Source: Flavobacterium plurextorum
Lineage (GTDB): Bacteria > Bacteroidota > Bacteroidia > Flavobacteriales > Flavobacteriaceae
Direction: 5' to 3'
DNA length: 64,000 nucleotides
NCBI RefSeq assembly: GCF_002217395.1
Contig: NZ_MUHD01000001.1
Span: forward strand, 1 to 64,000
Under the pieces are notes generated by a model, which had not been told where the DNA came from, did no database searches, and saw only the letters and a list, made by a program, of their open reading frames with translations. The position numbers were made by a program, and so were the translations under genes. Below, piece by piece: positions 46,507 through 54,608 of this stretch (position 1 is the first letter of the stretch; every line of letters begins with the position of its first letter).

Positions 46507-48759
46507 CTATTCTTTTATTACAATAATAAATTCCGAACGTCTGTTAAGCTCATGTTCTGCTTCTGAACATTGTACATCATTACTGCATTTATTAATCAAC
46601 TGCGATTCTCCATATCCATCTCCCCATACTCTATCTTGTGCAATTCCGCCTTCCAAAACAATATAATCCACTGTTGTTTTTGCTCTGTTTTTAGAAAGTC
46701 TCATATTGTAGTCATCTTTTCCTCTGCTGTCTGTATGCGATTTTACGAGAATAGAAATACTTGGACGAGTTTTTAATACATTGATAACTTTATCTAATTC
46801 TAATTTTGATGATTTTCGAAGTGTATATCCTCCATAATCAAAGTAAATAGGTCTTAATTTTAATTTCTCTGTCAGATTATCACCTTCTTTAAGAATCAAT
46901 ACTTGATTGTCGACAACAACTTCCAGTTCATTAAATAATACAGCTTGTATTTCTTTCTTTTCACCAATTTTAATTCCCTTCGCAGCTATTTTTTCAGCTG
47001 TATAACCTTTCTTTTTAAACTCGAAAGTGTAATTTTTAAGCGGCTCGAGATCAACGGAAAACTTTCCTGATTCATCGCTGTATATTGTTTTTATTTTCTC
47101 TTTTAAATCATTAAAAATAGTTACCTCAACTTCACGTAATGCTTTACCAGATATACTGTCTTTTATGGTTCCAGAATAAACTGGGTTCAATTTAAAAGGA
47201 AATATTATTGATTTTGTTTCTAAAAATGTGTACAAATCATCATCACCGGTTCCACCTTTTCTATTAGAAGAGAAAAACCCTTTTTTCGAATCACTGTCGA
47301 TGCTGTATGCAAAATCATCACTTGTAGAATTTACAGGCTCGCCAACATTTGCAACTACATACTTATCATCTTTATCTTTTACGGCCGCAAAAATATCTAA
47401 GCCTCCTAAACCAGGATGCCCATCTGATGAGAAGTACAATACACCGCTGTTATCTACAAAAGGAAAAGTTTCTCGACCGTAGGTATTTATTTCTTCTCCT
47501 AAAGGTTCTGCTTTATTCGCAAAACCGCCGCCTTTTTTTCTGCTTACGACATATAAATCAGTGTCGTTTGTTTTCTTTTTTCTGTTCGACACAAAATACA
47601 AGTCATCATTATTCGCGCTCAAAGCAGGATGTGCCGAAGAGGTTCCTTCGACATTTATCGGATAAGGAAGTTCCTTAACATCGCCCCATTTATTGTTTAT
47701 TTTTTGAGCTTGAAAGATTTTCAGGTTAGAAATTGCTTTCTTATTTTTTGCTTTGTTTTTTATTTTGTCATAAACTACCAAGCGGGTAAAATACATCGTT
47801 AAACCATCATTTGTAATTACTGGTGTACTTTGATGGTATTTCGAATTAACATCTCCTGACAACTTCTTAGCATTATGCAAATTTCCGTCTTCGTCGATTT
47901 GCGCTGCATATAATTTAAGAAAAGCTTTTTCGCTCCAATTGTGTTTGCGTTTAAAAATACCAGAATCTTTGGCAGTAGCATAAATCACTTCTTTATACTT
48001 TGGCAGTTTTTCTGAAGATATGATTAGAAGATCAGTATTCTTAGAATCACTTTCCTTACTATTTACAATGAATTTTCCTTGGTTTTCTTTCTTTTTCTCC
48101 TGAATTAAAAACTCTCCTTTGGCTCCAAGTTTATTACCATCGTCACTTCGTCTTTTTTCAGCATTTTCTCTAATTATTCTATCTTTATCAGACTTTTCTG
48201 CTTGAACAATTTCAAGGTTTTGTTTAATTGCTTCTTCATTTGGAATTAATGCCGCTCCAAAGTCTGAAAATGGCGAATTTATTCCTGCTTCGCTCAAATT
48301 ATCGTATCGATCTGATTGTGCTGCAATGGCTTTTAAATAAATAGCTGGATCCCATTTTTTTGCTTCATCTTCTTTTCCTGCTTTCTTATAATAGGCATTC
48401 ATTACCGCCAATCCTTCTTTATGCTGCTCATTTGCTCTCAAACATACAGAATATCTATAATAATATTCTGGCGGAGCAGATGCAACATCTTCCATCATTT
48501 TGGTGTACCATTGCAATGCATTGTAATAATCTGCATTAAAAAAATAGGTATCTCCTAAACGAGCATATATTTCTTTAGAATCATATCCTTTACTCACTAA
48601 TTGCTCGTATAGTTTTCCTGCTTTTACAAATGAAAAATTTTCGTATTCTGCATTTGCTTTTGCTAGCTTTTTATCTTGCGTTTGCTGTTTCTGCGAAAAA
48701 CAAACTGTATTACTCAAACAAAAAAGCAACACAAATACTTTATGTATTTTTATTCTCAT
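46507..48759 (-). CDS. PD40-OmpA envelope protein associated with T9SS export
   Basis: A 750-residue exported protein (signal ending VCFSQ, residue 23). Order: TPR-like helices (about 30-150), a WD40-like/PD40 beta-propeller (about 250-510; STPVITNDGLTMYFTR, AHPALSANNDDLYFVSNR, DNSGVLYFSSDGHPGLGGLD), a carboxypeptidase-regulatory-like domain (about 530-615) and an OmpA peptidoglycan-binding domain (about 640-750; PIYFDYGGYTLRK, VKSHTDSRGKDDYN, LNRRSEFIIV). This architecture is typical of OmpA proteins encoded with PorP/SprF genes, as here (22 bases downstream of one), and similar proteins assist T9SS export of their partner cargo. Confidence 0.92.
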   Translation of the reverse strand: MRIKIHKVFVLLFCLSNTVCFSQKQQTQDKKLAKANAEYENFSFVKAGKLYEQLVSKGYDSKEIYARLGDTYFFNADYYNALQWYTKMMEDVASAPPEYYYRYSVCLRANEQHKEGLAVMNAYYKKAGKEDEAKKWDPAIYLKAIAAQSDRYDNLSEAGINSPFSDFGAALIPNEEAIKQNLEIVQAEKSDKDRIIRENAEKRRSDDGNKLGAKGEFLIQEKKKENQGKFIVNSKESDSKNTDLLIISSEKLPKYKEVIYATAKDSGIFKRKHNWSEKAFLKLYAAQIDEDGNLHNAKKLSGDVNSKYHQSTPVITNDGLTMYFTRLVVYDKIKNKAKNKKAISNLKIFQAQKINNKWGDVKELPYPINVEGTSSAHPALSANNDDLYFVSNRKKKTNDTDLYVVSRKKGGGFANKAEPLGEEINTYGRETFPFVDNSGVLYFSSDGHPGLGGLDIFAAVKDKDDKYVVANVGEPVNSTSDDFAYSIDSDSKKGFFSSNRKGGTGDDDLYTFLETKSIIFPFKLNPVYSGTIKDSISGKALREVEVTIFNDLKEKIKTIYSDESGKFSVDLEPLKNYTFEFKKKGYTAEKIAAKGIKIGEKKEIQAVLFNELEVVVDNQVLILKEGDNLTEKLKLRPIYFDYGGYTLRKSSKLELDKVINVLKTRPSISILVKSHTDSRGKDDYNMRLSKNRAKTTVDYIVLEGGIAQDRVWGDGYGESQLINKCSNDVQCSEAEHELNRRSEFIIVIKE

Positions 48760-48781
48760 AATTAATTTTAATTAGTTTTGG

Positions 48782-49717
48782 TTAGAAAAATCTTGGCGAC
48801 ATCATTCTAGATTTTGAGCCGCCTAATACTTCAAATCTTAAAAAGATTTCATGTGATCCTGAATTATAATTTGCCAATTTGGTTGTTTCGGCATCATAGG
48901 AATATCCTATAAACCAAGAATCTGAAATCTGGAATCCTGCTAGTGCACTTAATGATGCACTCCAACGATAAGCAAGTCCTGCCGTAAATTTTTCATTGAA
49001 TAAAAAGTTCGCAGAAATATCTGTTTGTAATGGAGCTCCTTGCACCGCTTTAGTTAATAAGGATGGCTTAAATTTTAGATTATAATCTAAATCAAAAACG
49101 TATCCTGCCATTAAATAATAATGCATACGCTCTTTTACAACAAAACTCTGCGATTCGTTTTTAGCAGATTTATCGTAATGACTGTTTTCTAACATATTAG
49201 GAATTGAAAGTCCTATGTATGATCTGTCTGAATGAAAATACACTCCTACTCCAACATTGGGAGAGAATTTATTATCGACGTTATTCTGAAATCTTGGGTC
49301 TGAAGGATCGTAAATATTCAATTTTGTAAAATCAACATCTAATAAGTTTGCTGTTCCTTTTAATCCAAATGATAATTTATAAAAGGGTGAGGTATCTATA
49401 GAATAGGAAAGATCTACTGAGATGTTGTTTTCTGTCATTGGCCCAATTCGATCATTGATTACTGATAATCCCAATCCCATATTCTCATTAATAGGTGAAT
49501 TAACAGATAGTGTATTAGTAACTGGAGCGCCTTCCAATCCCGCCCATTGTGTTCTATGCAATCCAAAAACACTTATTGTACCTCTTGAACCTGCATAAGC
49601 AGGATTGATATTAATAGTGTTGTACATATATTGGGTATATTGAGCGTCTTGCTGCCCAAACATAAGGCTCGAATAACAACATAATATAGTTACTATAAAT
49701 AAATTTATTTTTTTCAT
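48782..49717 (-). CDS. PorP/SprF-family T9SS outer-membrane protein
   Basis: A 311-residue outer-membrane barrel from the Met of MKKINLFIVTILCCYS; signal ends LMFGQ. The 42-codon upstream extension of the frame runs through the promoter and is rejected. QDAQYTQYMYNTININPAYAGS is the family signature at the mature N-terminus, followed by barrel strands (FGLHRTQWAGLEGAPVTN, GLGLSVINDRIG). PorP/SprF proteins are needed for secretion of particular type B-sorted adhesins; here the candidate clients are the type B-sorted protein at 40247-41482 and the fibre protein. First gene of its operon, read from site A. Confidence 0.92.
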   Translation of the reverse strand: MKKINLFIVTILCCYSSLMFGQQDAQYTQYMYNTININPAYAGSRGTISVFGLHRTQWAGLEGAPVTNTLSVNSPINENMGLGLSVINDRIGPMTENNISVDLSYSIDTSPFYKLSFGLKGTANLLDVDFTKLNIYDPSDPRFQNNVDNKFSPNVGVGVYFHSDRSYIGLSIPNMLENSHYDKSAKNESQSFVVKERMHYYLMAGYVFDLDYNLKFKPSLLTKAVQGAPLQTDISANFLFNEKFTAGLAYRWSASLSALAGFQISDSWFIGYSYDAETTKLANYNSGSHEIFLRFEVLGGSKSRMMSPRFF

Positions 49718-49743
49718 TTTACTCTTATTTTTAGAAATATGGG

Positions 49744-49796
49744 CAAAATTATAGCAACATAGTTTTTTGGTACTGCCACATAAATTCATAAAATCA
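49744..49796 (-). promoter_or_regulatory. Fibre-regulon promoter, site A
   Basis: On the minus strand, -7 box TAATTTTG (49744-49751), a 20-base spacer starting with an A-tract, then the 25-bp operator (49772-49796) starting TGATTTTATGAA and ending TATGTGGCAGT. The leader to porP/sprF would be about 20 bases. Confidence 0.75.
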
Positions 49797-49910
49797 TCAT
49801 GAAAAGGTTTACCGCATAAACAATTATAAACCAGACACATCAAAACGAAATGGAAGTTTCTATTGGGTTCGTTTTTATTCTAAAATCTAAGTGACTGTTT
49901 ATTTTAAAAT

Positions 49911-49943
49911 AAAAAACCCGATCACTTTACGCAATCGGGAAAT
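49911..49943 (-). terminator. Terminator after AraC module A
   Basis: CCCGAT (49917-49922) pairs with ATCGGG (49934-49939); on the minus strand it runs into a T-rich tract. The equivalent position after module B has a longer hairpin with the same CCCGAT core. Confidence 0.75.
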
Positions 49944-49967
49944 CTAAAAAAAAAGCAATCAAATATA

Positions 49968-50972
49968 TTACCATGTTTTACTTTTAAAAACAGAGCTGGG
50001 TATGTCTCCATAGTGTTTTTTATAAAGTGATGAAAAGTATGCTGTTTTATGATAGCCAAGTTCAAAAGCGATATCACTAATCGTTTTAAACTCGCCGCTT
50101 TTTAATAATTTATTTGCAAGCACTAATTTTTCTTTCTTGAAAAAAGATACGGCACTCATGCCAAATACATTTTCATATAAGATTCTGTATTTTGAAATAG
50201 ACATATTAGCAATCTCCGAAAGAATCTTTACTCCAGGAAAAGGTGATAAAAGATTGGACATTAAAAAATCTTGTGTTTTCATTATTGCTTTTAAATCTTT
50301 TTCTAAAAACAATCCAGTATTAGACATATCAATTTTTAACCGTTCTAGAAAATAACCAAAAAGTTTAAACGCAGTACTTTTTAGCAAAAATTCATAATTT
50401 GAATCACTCATGCTTTGCTGCTTTAAATTATGAAGTTCTACTTTACTTCGGCTGTCTATATGTCCGTAGTAAAACATTTCTCTTTTTTTGTTATCAAAAA
50501 TGTTCTTGAAATCTTTTTCTAAAACTGCACCGTGAAAATAATTTTTAATATATGTTTTTCGAATATACAATCGTAATGAATACGCTCTTTCTCCAACTTC
50601 TGAGACATAAGAACTTTGAAGATGACTGTCAATAATAGCAAAACCCAATTTTGATTTATATCCTGTATTATGTTTAACATTATCTATAAAATGTTTATTC
50701 AAATTGTCGCTCATATCATAATAAACAATCCAAAAATCTTCCTCAGAAGGCATTCTTGTCAAACGCATCGGCTCGTTTAATGTTAAATCAACAATAAGTA
50801 CAGAAACATCTGTAGAAAGTTCAATGAAATACCCAAAACCATTTACCTTTTTCTTCGGAAAATGAATTATTTTATTGTCGATTATTTTACATCCTAAACC
50901 GTCAATAAAATCTTGCTTGCCTTTTAATGTTAACGATGCGGTATGTTTAAATTCTGGTATTGTTAAATCCAT
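49968..50972 (-). CDS. AraC-family regulator, module A, second gene
   Basis: A 334-residue transcription factor. The C-terminal 90 residues form a double helix-turn-helix of the AraC type (ILSEIANMSISKYRILYENVF, then ISDIAFELGYHKTAYFSSLYKKHYG). The N-terminal 240 residues are an uncharacterised sensing domain with blocks PSEEDFWIVYYDMSD and MFYYGHIDSRSKVELHNLKQ, shared almost word for word with the product of 52504-53493. It begins eight bases after the preceding AraC gene. There is no membrane segment, so it is cytoplasmic. Together with its partner it is a prime candidate to bind the regulon operator, whose copy lies before this operon. Confidence 0.88.
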   Translation of the reverse strand: MDLTIPEFKHTASLTLKGKQDFIDGLGCKIIDNKIIHFPKKKVNGFGYFIELSTDVSVLIVDLTLNEPMRLTRMPSEEDFWIVYYDMSDNLNKHFIDNVKHNTGYKSKLGFAIIDSHLQSSYVSEVGERAYSLRLYIRKTYIKNYFHGAVLEKDFKNIFDNKKREMFYYGHIDSRSKVELHNLKQQSMSDSNYEFLLKSTAFKLFGYFLERLKIDMSNTGLFLEKDLKAIMKTQDFLMSNLLSPFPGVKILSEIANMSISKYRILYENVFGMSAVSFFKKEKLVLANKLLKSGEFKTISDIAFELGYHKTAYFSSLYKKHYGDIPSSVFKSKTW

Positions 50973-50980
50973 AATTTCTA

Positions 50981-51964
50981 TTACAGTAAACTTTGATATT
51001 CTTTTGGAAAAACTCCATACATCTGATGAAATCGTTTTGACAAATAAGAAACATTTGCATAATTTAATTTATGCGCCACTTCATTAACGGTAAACTTTCC
51101 TGTTTCTAATAGTTCTTTGGCTTTATTCAATTTATTATTATAGAAATAGGTTCCAGGATTTACACCCGAGATTTTCACAAACAGCTTTTTATATTTTGAG
51201 GGAGACATTCCTATTTGCTCTGCCAGAAAATTAATCCCCGGAAAAGGTCCGTCGATATTATTTTGCATCAATGCTTTAGAAGCAATAATATTCTTTACAT
51301 CAACATTAAATGTTTTTTCAATAATGCTCTTTTTAGTTTGAAGCTGTTTTAAATAACTAGCGGTTAATCCGTACACAAGTCCTTTAAAATATATTTCATA
51401 CAAAGAATTGTCGTAGGCAATTTTTCTAAAATCATTAATTAAAATTAAACTTTCTGTATTCATTCGATCTAAACGAAATGTTGCATTTCTTTTATTATCA
51501 AGAATGTTGTCAATCACCGTCGATGCTGCTTTACTTATTTTAGAGAAATACTCCTTTATATTATCTTTATCAAACAAAATACAAATCACATATATTCGGG
51601 TTCCTTTTTGGACCGTATAATCAGTATCAACTTTAGAGTCAATAATAGATAAATTATGCTTTAATTTTCCAATCGAAGCTGCTTCTTCATTAAGCATAAA
51701 ATCAACATCTGCATCAGTAAGGTAAAAATACAGCCCTATAAAATTGGTGTTTTTATTACGATATTTTAATCGCGTAGTTTCTTTATAAGTTGTATCGACC
51801 AGCATTGCTTTAATACCTTCTTCTATAGGCAGAATAAAATGTGTTCCTTGGTAAATTTCATTGTTTCCTTTAATGAAATTTCCTTCTATAGAACCTCCCA
51901 TTGCTTTCGCAAGAACTTCTATCCAACTTTGCGATGTACTGTAATGATGTGTAATTGTTTTCAA
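50981..51964 (-). CDS. AraC-family regulator, module A, first gene
   Basis: A 327-residue AraC-type regulator. N-terminal domain with WIEVLAKAMGGSIEGNFIKG and GTHFILPIEEGIKAMLVDTT; C-terminal helix-turn-helix pair (LAEQIGMSPSKYKKLFVKIS, VNEVAHKLNYANVSYLSKRF), ending FPKEYQSLL. It is a close paralogue of the product of 53503-54483 (same MGGxxxGxFIKG opening and same ending) and a distant paralogue of its operon partner. The two different but related subunits encoded together could form a heterodimer. It lies 15 bases after the small gene at 51980-52240. Confidence 0.88.
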   Translation of the reverse strand: MKTITHHYSTSQSWIEVLAKAMGGSIEGNFIKGNNEIYQGTHFILPIEEGIKAMLVDTTYKETTRLKYRNKNTNFIGLYFYLTDADVDFMLNEEAASIGKLKHNLSIIDSKVDTDYTVQKGTRIYVICILFDKDNIKEYFSKISKAASTVIDNILDNKRNATFRLDRMNTESLILINDFRKIAYDNSLYEIYFKGLVYGLTASYLKQLQTKKSIIEKTFNVDVKNIIASKALMQNNIDGPFPGINFLAEQIGMSPSKYKKLFVKISGVNPGTYFYNNKLNKAKELLETGKFTVNEVAHKLNYANVSYLSKRFHQMYGVFPKEYQSLL

Positions 51965-51979
51965 AATAAAAACGAGACT

Positions 51980-52240
51980 TTAAATGTTTTCAAATGCTGC
52001 TGATTTATCCTCTTTATACTTAAAAGTAAATTCCAGATTCGAACATTCAAGTACGTAACTTCTGTTTTTCTTTAAAACAGAATCCTTGATAAACAGTGTT
52101 TCATAAACCCCAAAAGCTTCATGCTCTTTTGCAGACAAATCATCGTGACAAGTCCAGTTTTCTAATACATCCTTGTAAACCAAATGTCCATTAACCATGT
52201 ATTGTTTATGATCTGTAAGTGGTATTATTTTTACGCTCAT
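51980..52240 (-). CDS. Small protein of unknown function heading the AraC operon
   Basis: An 86-residue protein without signal peptide or membrane segment. It is mixed in charge, with an acidic middle (HDDLSAKEHEAFGVYETLFI) and a strand-rich second half (YVLECSNLEFTFKYKED). I recognise no family. It is the first gene after site D and is co-transcribed with two AraC genes (15-base gap). Module B has no equivalent. A ligand-binding or anti-activator role is possible but only by position. Confidence 0.6.
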   Translation of the reverse strand: MSVKIIPLTDHKQYMVNGHLVYKDVLENWTCHDDLSAKEHEAFGVYETLFIKDSVLKKNRSYVLECSNLEFTFKYKEDKSAAFENI

Positions 52241-52339
52241 CTTTTAGATTTAAAAAGCAGCACAGCTTTTATCATAACTCTTTATAAAAACAGCACTTTC
52301 TTAAAATTGTTAAGTAACAGTTCTACTGAAAATAGATGG

Positions 52340-52392
52340 CAAAAATAATGTGACCTCAGCTTTTTGAACTACCACACATAATTATAAAATCA
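52340..52392 (-). promoter_or_regulatory. Fibre-regulon promoter, site D
   Basis: On the minus strand, -7 box TATTTTTG (52340-52347), a 20-base spacer, then the 25-bp operator (52368-52392) starting TGATTTTATAAT and ending TGTGGTAGT. It drives the small gene and AraC module A, which implies autoregulation. Confidence 0.75.
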
Positions 52393-52436
52393 ACATTATA
52401 AGCTACATATACTATATTCTTTGCTGTTTTTAAAGC

Positions 52437-52470
52437 AAAAAAAATCCCGATTACAGCCTGTAATCGGGAA
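52437..52470 (-). terminator. Terminator after AraC module B
   Basis: TCCCGATTACA (52445-52455) pairs perfectly with TGTAATCGGGA (52459-52469); an eight-base A-tract on the + strand gives the T-tract on the minus strand. It insulates site D from module B transcription. Confidence 0.88.
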
Positions 52471-52503
52471 AAAGTAAGGTTTAAAATATCTAGTTTTATG
52501 GCT

Positions 52504-53493
52504 CTATTTACGCACTGTATTAGGCAGCACTCCAAAGTAATCTCTATAAATAGAAGAGAAATAAGTGGTTTTATTATATCCTAACTCATAAGCAACATCG
52601 CTGATTAATTTAAAACTGCCGCTTTCTAATAGTTCTTTTGCGAGGAGCAGTTTTTCAATCTTAAAAAATAACGGCGGACTCATTCCAAATATACTGTTGT
52701 ATAAAGCTCTATATTTTGTGGGCGACATATTGGCAATATTGGCTAGGAATTCGATCCCTGGAAACGGAATTAAAAGATTGGATAATAAATGCTGCTGACT
52801 TAACATAACTGCTTCAATATCTTTCTCTAAATGAGTTGCCATACCGGGCATTTTAGTGTTTAATCTTTCTATTAAATATCCAAGTAAATTGTATGCAGCT
52901 CCTTTTAGCAAAAATTCATAATTAGGATTATCAATTTCCCGCTGTTTTAAAGCATTTAATACTACTTTGCTTCTGCTGTCTATGTGACCGTAAAAGAACA
53001 TTTTCTTTTTTTTATCATCAAAAACATCTTTAAAATCCTTTTCAAATTCGGTATCTTTAAAAAATGTTTTTAAATAAGATTTTCTAATAAACAATCTTAA
53101 GGTATAGAATCGTTCTCCCACTGTTGAGAGATAACTACTTTTGATTTTATTATCTACAATCGCGAAACTTAATTTGGATTTATATCCTATTTTATGATTT
53201 ACATCGTCTATTACATGCTTACTAACACTGTCGCTCAAATCATAATAAACGATCCAGAAATCATCCTCAGAAGGTATACGTGTAAATCGAAGTGGTGTAT
53301 TCATAATTGAATCGACAATAACCACTGAAAAATTTGGGTTAATTTCTAAGAAACAGCTTGAACCGCTTGCAACTTCTTCTGGGAAATACATGTTTTCATT
53401 AACAATTGTACATCCTAAATCATCAACAAATTTTTGCCGCCATTCAGGAGTTAAGTAATACGTATGCTTAAATTCTGGAAGTACTTCGCTCAT
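52504..53493 (-). CDS. AraC-family regulator, module B, second gene
   Basis: A 329-residue AraC-type regulator, paralogue of the product of 49968-50972: it shares PEFKHT at the start, IPSEDDFWIVYYDLSD, MFFYGHIDSRSKVVLNALKQ and the C-terminal helix-turn-helix pair (LANIANMSPTKYRALYNSIF, ISDVAYELGYNKTTYFSSIY). It begins nine bases after the first gene of the module. Recognition helices (SPTKYRALY, NKTTYFSS) are nearly the same as in the module A copy, so both modules may read similar DNA. Confidence 0.88.
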   Translation of the reverse strand: MSEVLPEFKHTYYLTPEWRQKFVDDLGCTIVNENMYFPEEVASGSSCFLEINPNFSVVIVDSIMNTPLRFTRIPSEDDFWIVYYDLSDSVSKHVIDDVNHKIGYKSKLSFAIVDNKIKSSYLSTVGERFYTLRLFIRKSYLKTFFKDTEFEKDFKDVFDDKKKKMFFYGHIDSRSKVVLNALKQREIDNPNYEFLLKGAAYNLLGYLIERLNTKMPGMATHLEKDIEAVMLSQQHLLSNLLIPFPGIEFLANIANMSPTKYRALYNSIFGMSPPLFFKIEKLLLAKELLESGSFKLISDVAYELGYNKTTYFSSIYRDYFGVLPNTVRK

Positions 53494-53502
53494 AACCTTT
53501 TT

Positions 53503-54483
53503 TTACAATAAACTTTGATACTCTTTTGGGAAAACGCCATACTTGCTATTAAATCGTTTGGCAAAATAGGAAATATTAGCATAATTCAATTTATCAGAAA
53601 CTTCACTTACAGTATATTGTCCCGTTTCTAATAACTCTTTGGCACGTTCTAACTTACTGTCCGAAAAAAAAGTTCCCGGACTGAATCCAGTAATTTTTGT
53701 AAACAGCTTTTTATATTTAGATGGTGACATATGTACTTGCTCAGCCAAAAATTCTATACCAGGAAAAATTTCTTCAATAATCTTTAGCAATAAAGCTTTT
53801 GAAGCAATAATGCCCTTTATGTCATCGCCTATTACTTTACTAATAATGATTTTTTTCTCTAATAATTGCTCTAGATAATCGCCAATTAAATTATAAACAA
53901 GTCCTCTAAAATAAAACTCAAATAAGAAGTTGTCATAGGGTATTTTTCTAAAATCATTTAATAAAATAGAACTCTCAGTACTCATTCTTCCCATACTGAT
54001 AATTGTATTTTTTTTGGTATTAAAAATATCTTTAGTTACCAATCTAAGTTTTGGCATCTTATCCATATATTCTTTTAATGCCGTTTTATCGATAAAAACA
54101 CAGATAACATATGTTCTCGTTCCCTCGTTTACCACATAATCTGTTTCTAAAGAACTATCCATTATCGCCAAATTATAATCAAATTTACCTACTACAGAAG
54201 TTTCATCATCTGCAATAAAATCGATATTATAATTAGTCATATAAAAATTCAAGCCTACAAATCTTTTTAAATCATTTTTATACTTTACTAATACCTGTTC
54301 CTTATATGTAGTATCAATGAGCATTGCCGAAATTCTTTCCTCTAATATTAAAACGAAATGTGTACCGGTATAGGTTTCATTATCTCCTTTTATAAAGTCC
54401 CCATGAACAGTTCCTCCCATGGCTTCTGCTACTACATCAATCCATTTGGTATCAAGAGAGTACACGTGTTGAATAACTTTCAT
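53503..54483 (-). CDS. AraC-family regulator, module B, first gene
   Basis: A 326-residue AraC-type regulator, paralogue of the product of 50981-51964: WIDVVAEAMGGTVHGDFIKG near the start, LAEQVHMSPSKYKKLFTKIT and VSEVSDKLNYANISYFAKRF in the helix-turn-helix pair, and an identical ending KEYQSLL. The second recognition helix is almost unchanged between the two, while the N-terminal sensing domain has diverged more. Its upstream region (54484-54525) has no copy of the regulon operator, so this module is probably expressed under other control. Confidence 0.88.
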   Translation of the reverse strand: MKVIQHVYSLDTKWIDVVAEAMGGTVHGDFIKGDNETYTGTHFVLILEERISAMLIDTTYKEQVLVKYKNDLKRFVGLNFYMTNYNIDFIADDETSVVGKFDYNLAIMDSSLETDYVVNEGTRTYVICVFIDKTALKEYMDKMPKLRLVTKDIFNTKKNTIISMGRMSTESSILLNDFRKIPYDNFLFEFYFRGLVYNLIGDYLEQLLEKKIIISKVIGDDIKGIIASKALLLKIIEEIFPGIEFLAEQVHMSPSKYKKLFTKITGFSPGTFFSDSKLERAKELLETGQYTVSEVSDKLNYANISYFAKRFNSKYGVFPKEYQSLL

Positions 54484-54525
54484 AGTAAAAAGATTTACTA
54501 TAAAATTAATAAATTATCAATAAAA

Positions 54526-54553
54526 AAACCAGTAAATTAACTTCACTGGTTTT
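54526..54553. terminator. Terminator after the META-domain gene
   Basis: AAACCAGT (54526-54533) pairs with ACTGGTTT (54545-54552), T-rich on both sides. It separates the DUF4377/META gene from AraC module B. Confidence 0.75.
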
Positions 54554-54608
54554 CTAAATATTCTTTGTAAATCTTTAATCTATTTTAAGATGATTTTGCT
54601 GCATTAGT

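Noticed and set aside
49718-49843. Longer N-terminus for the PorP/SprF protein
   Set aside because: It would run through the operator and -7 box of site A and place a Cys-rich stretch before the signal peptide; the Met at 49717 is followed directly by a normal signal.
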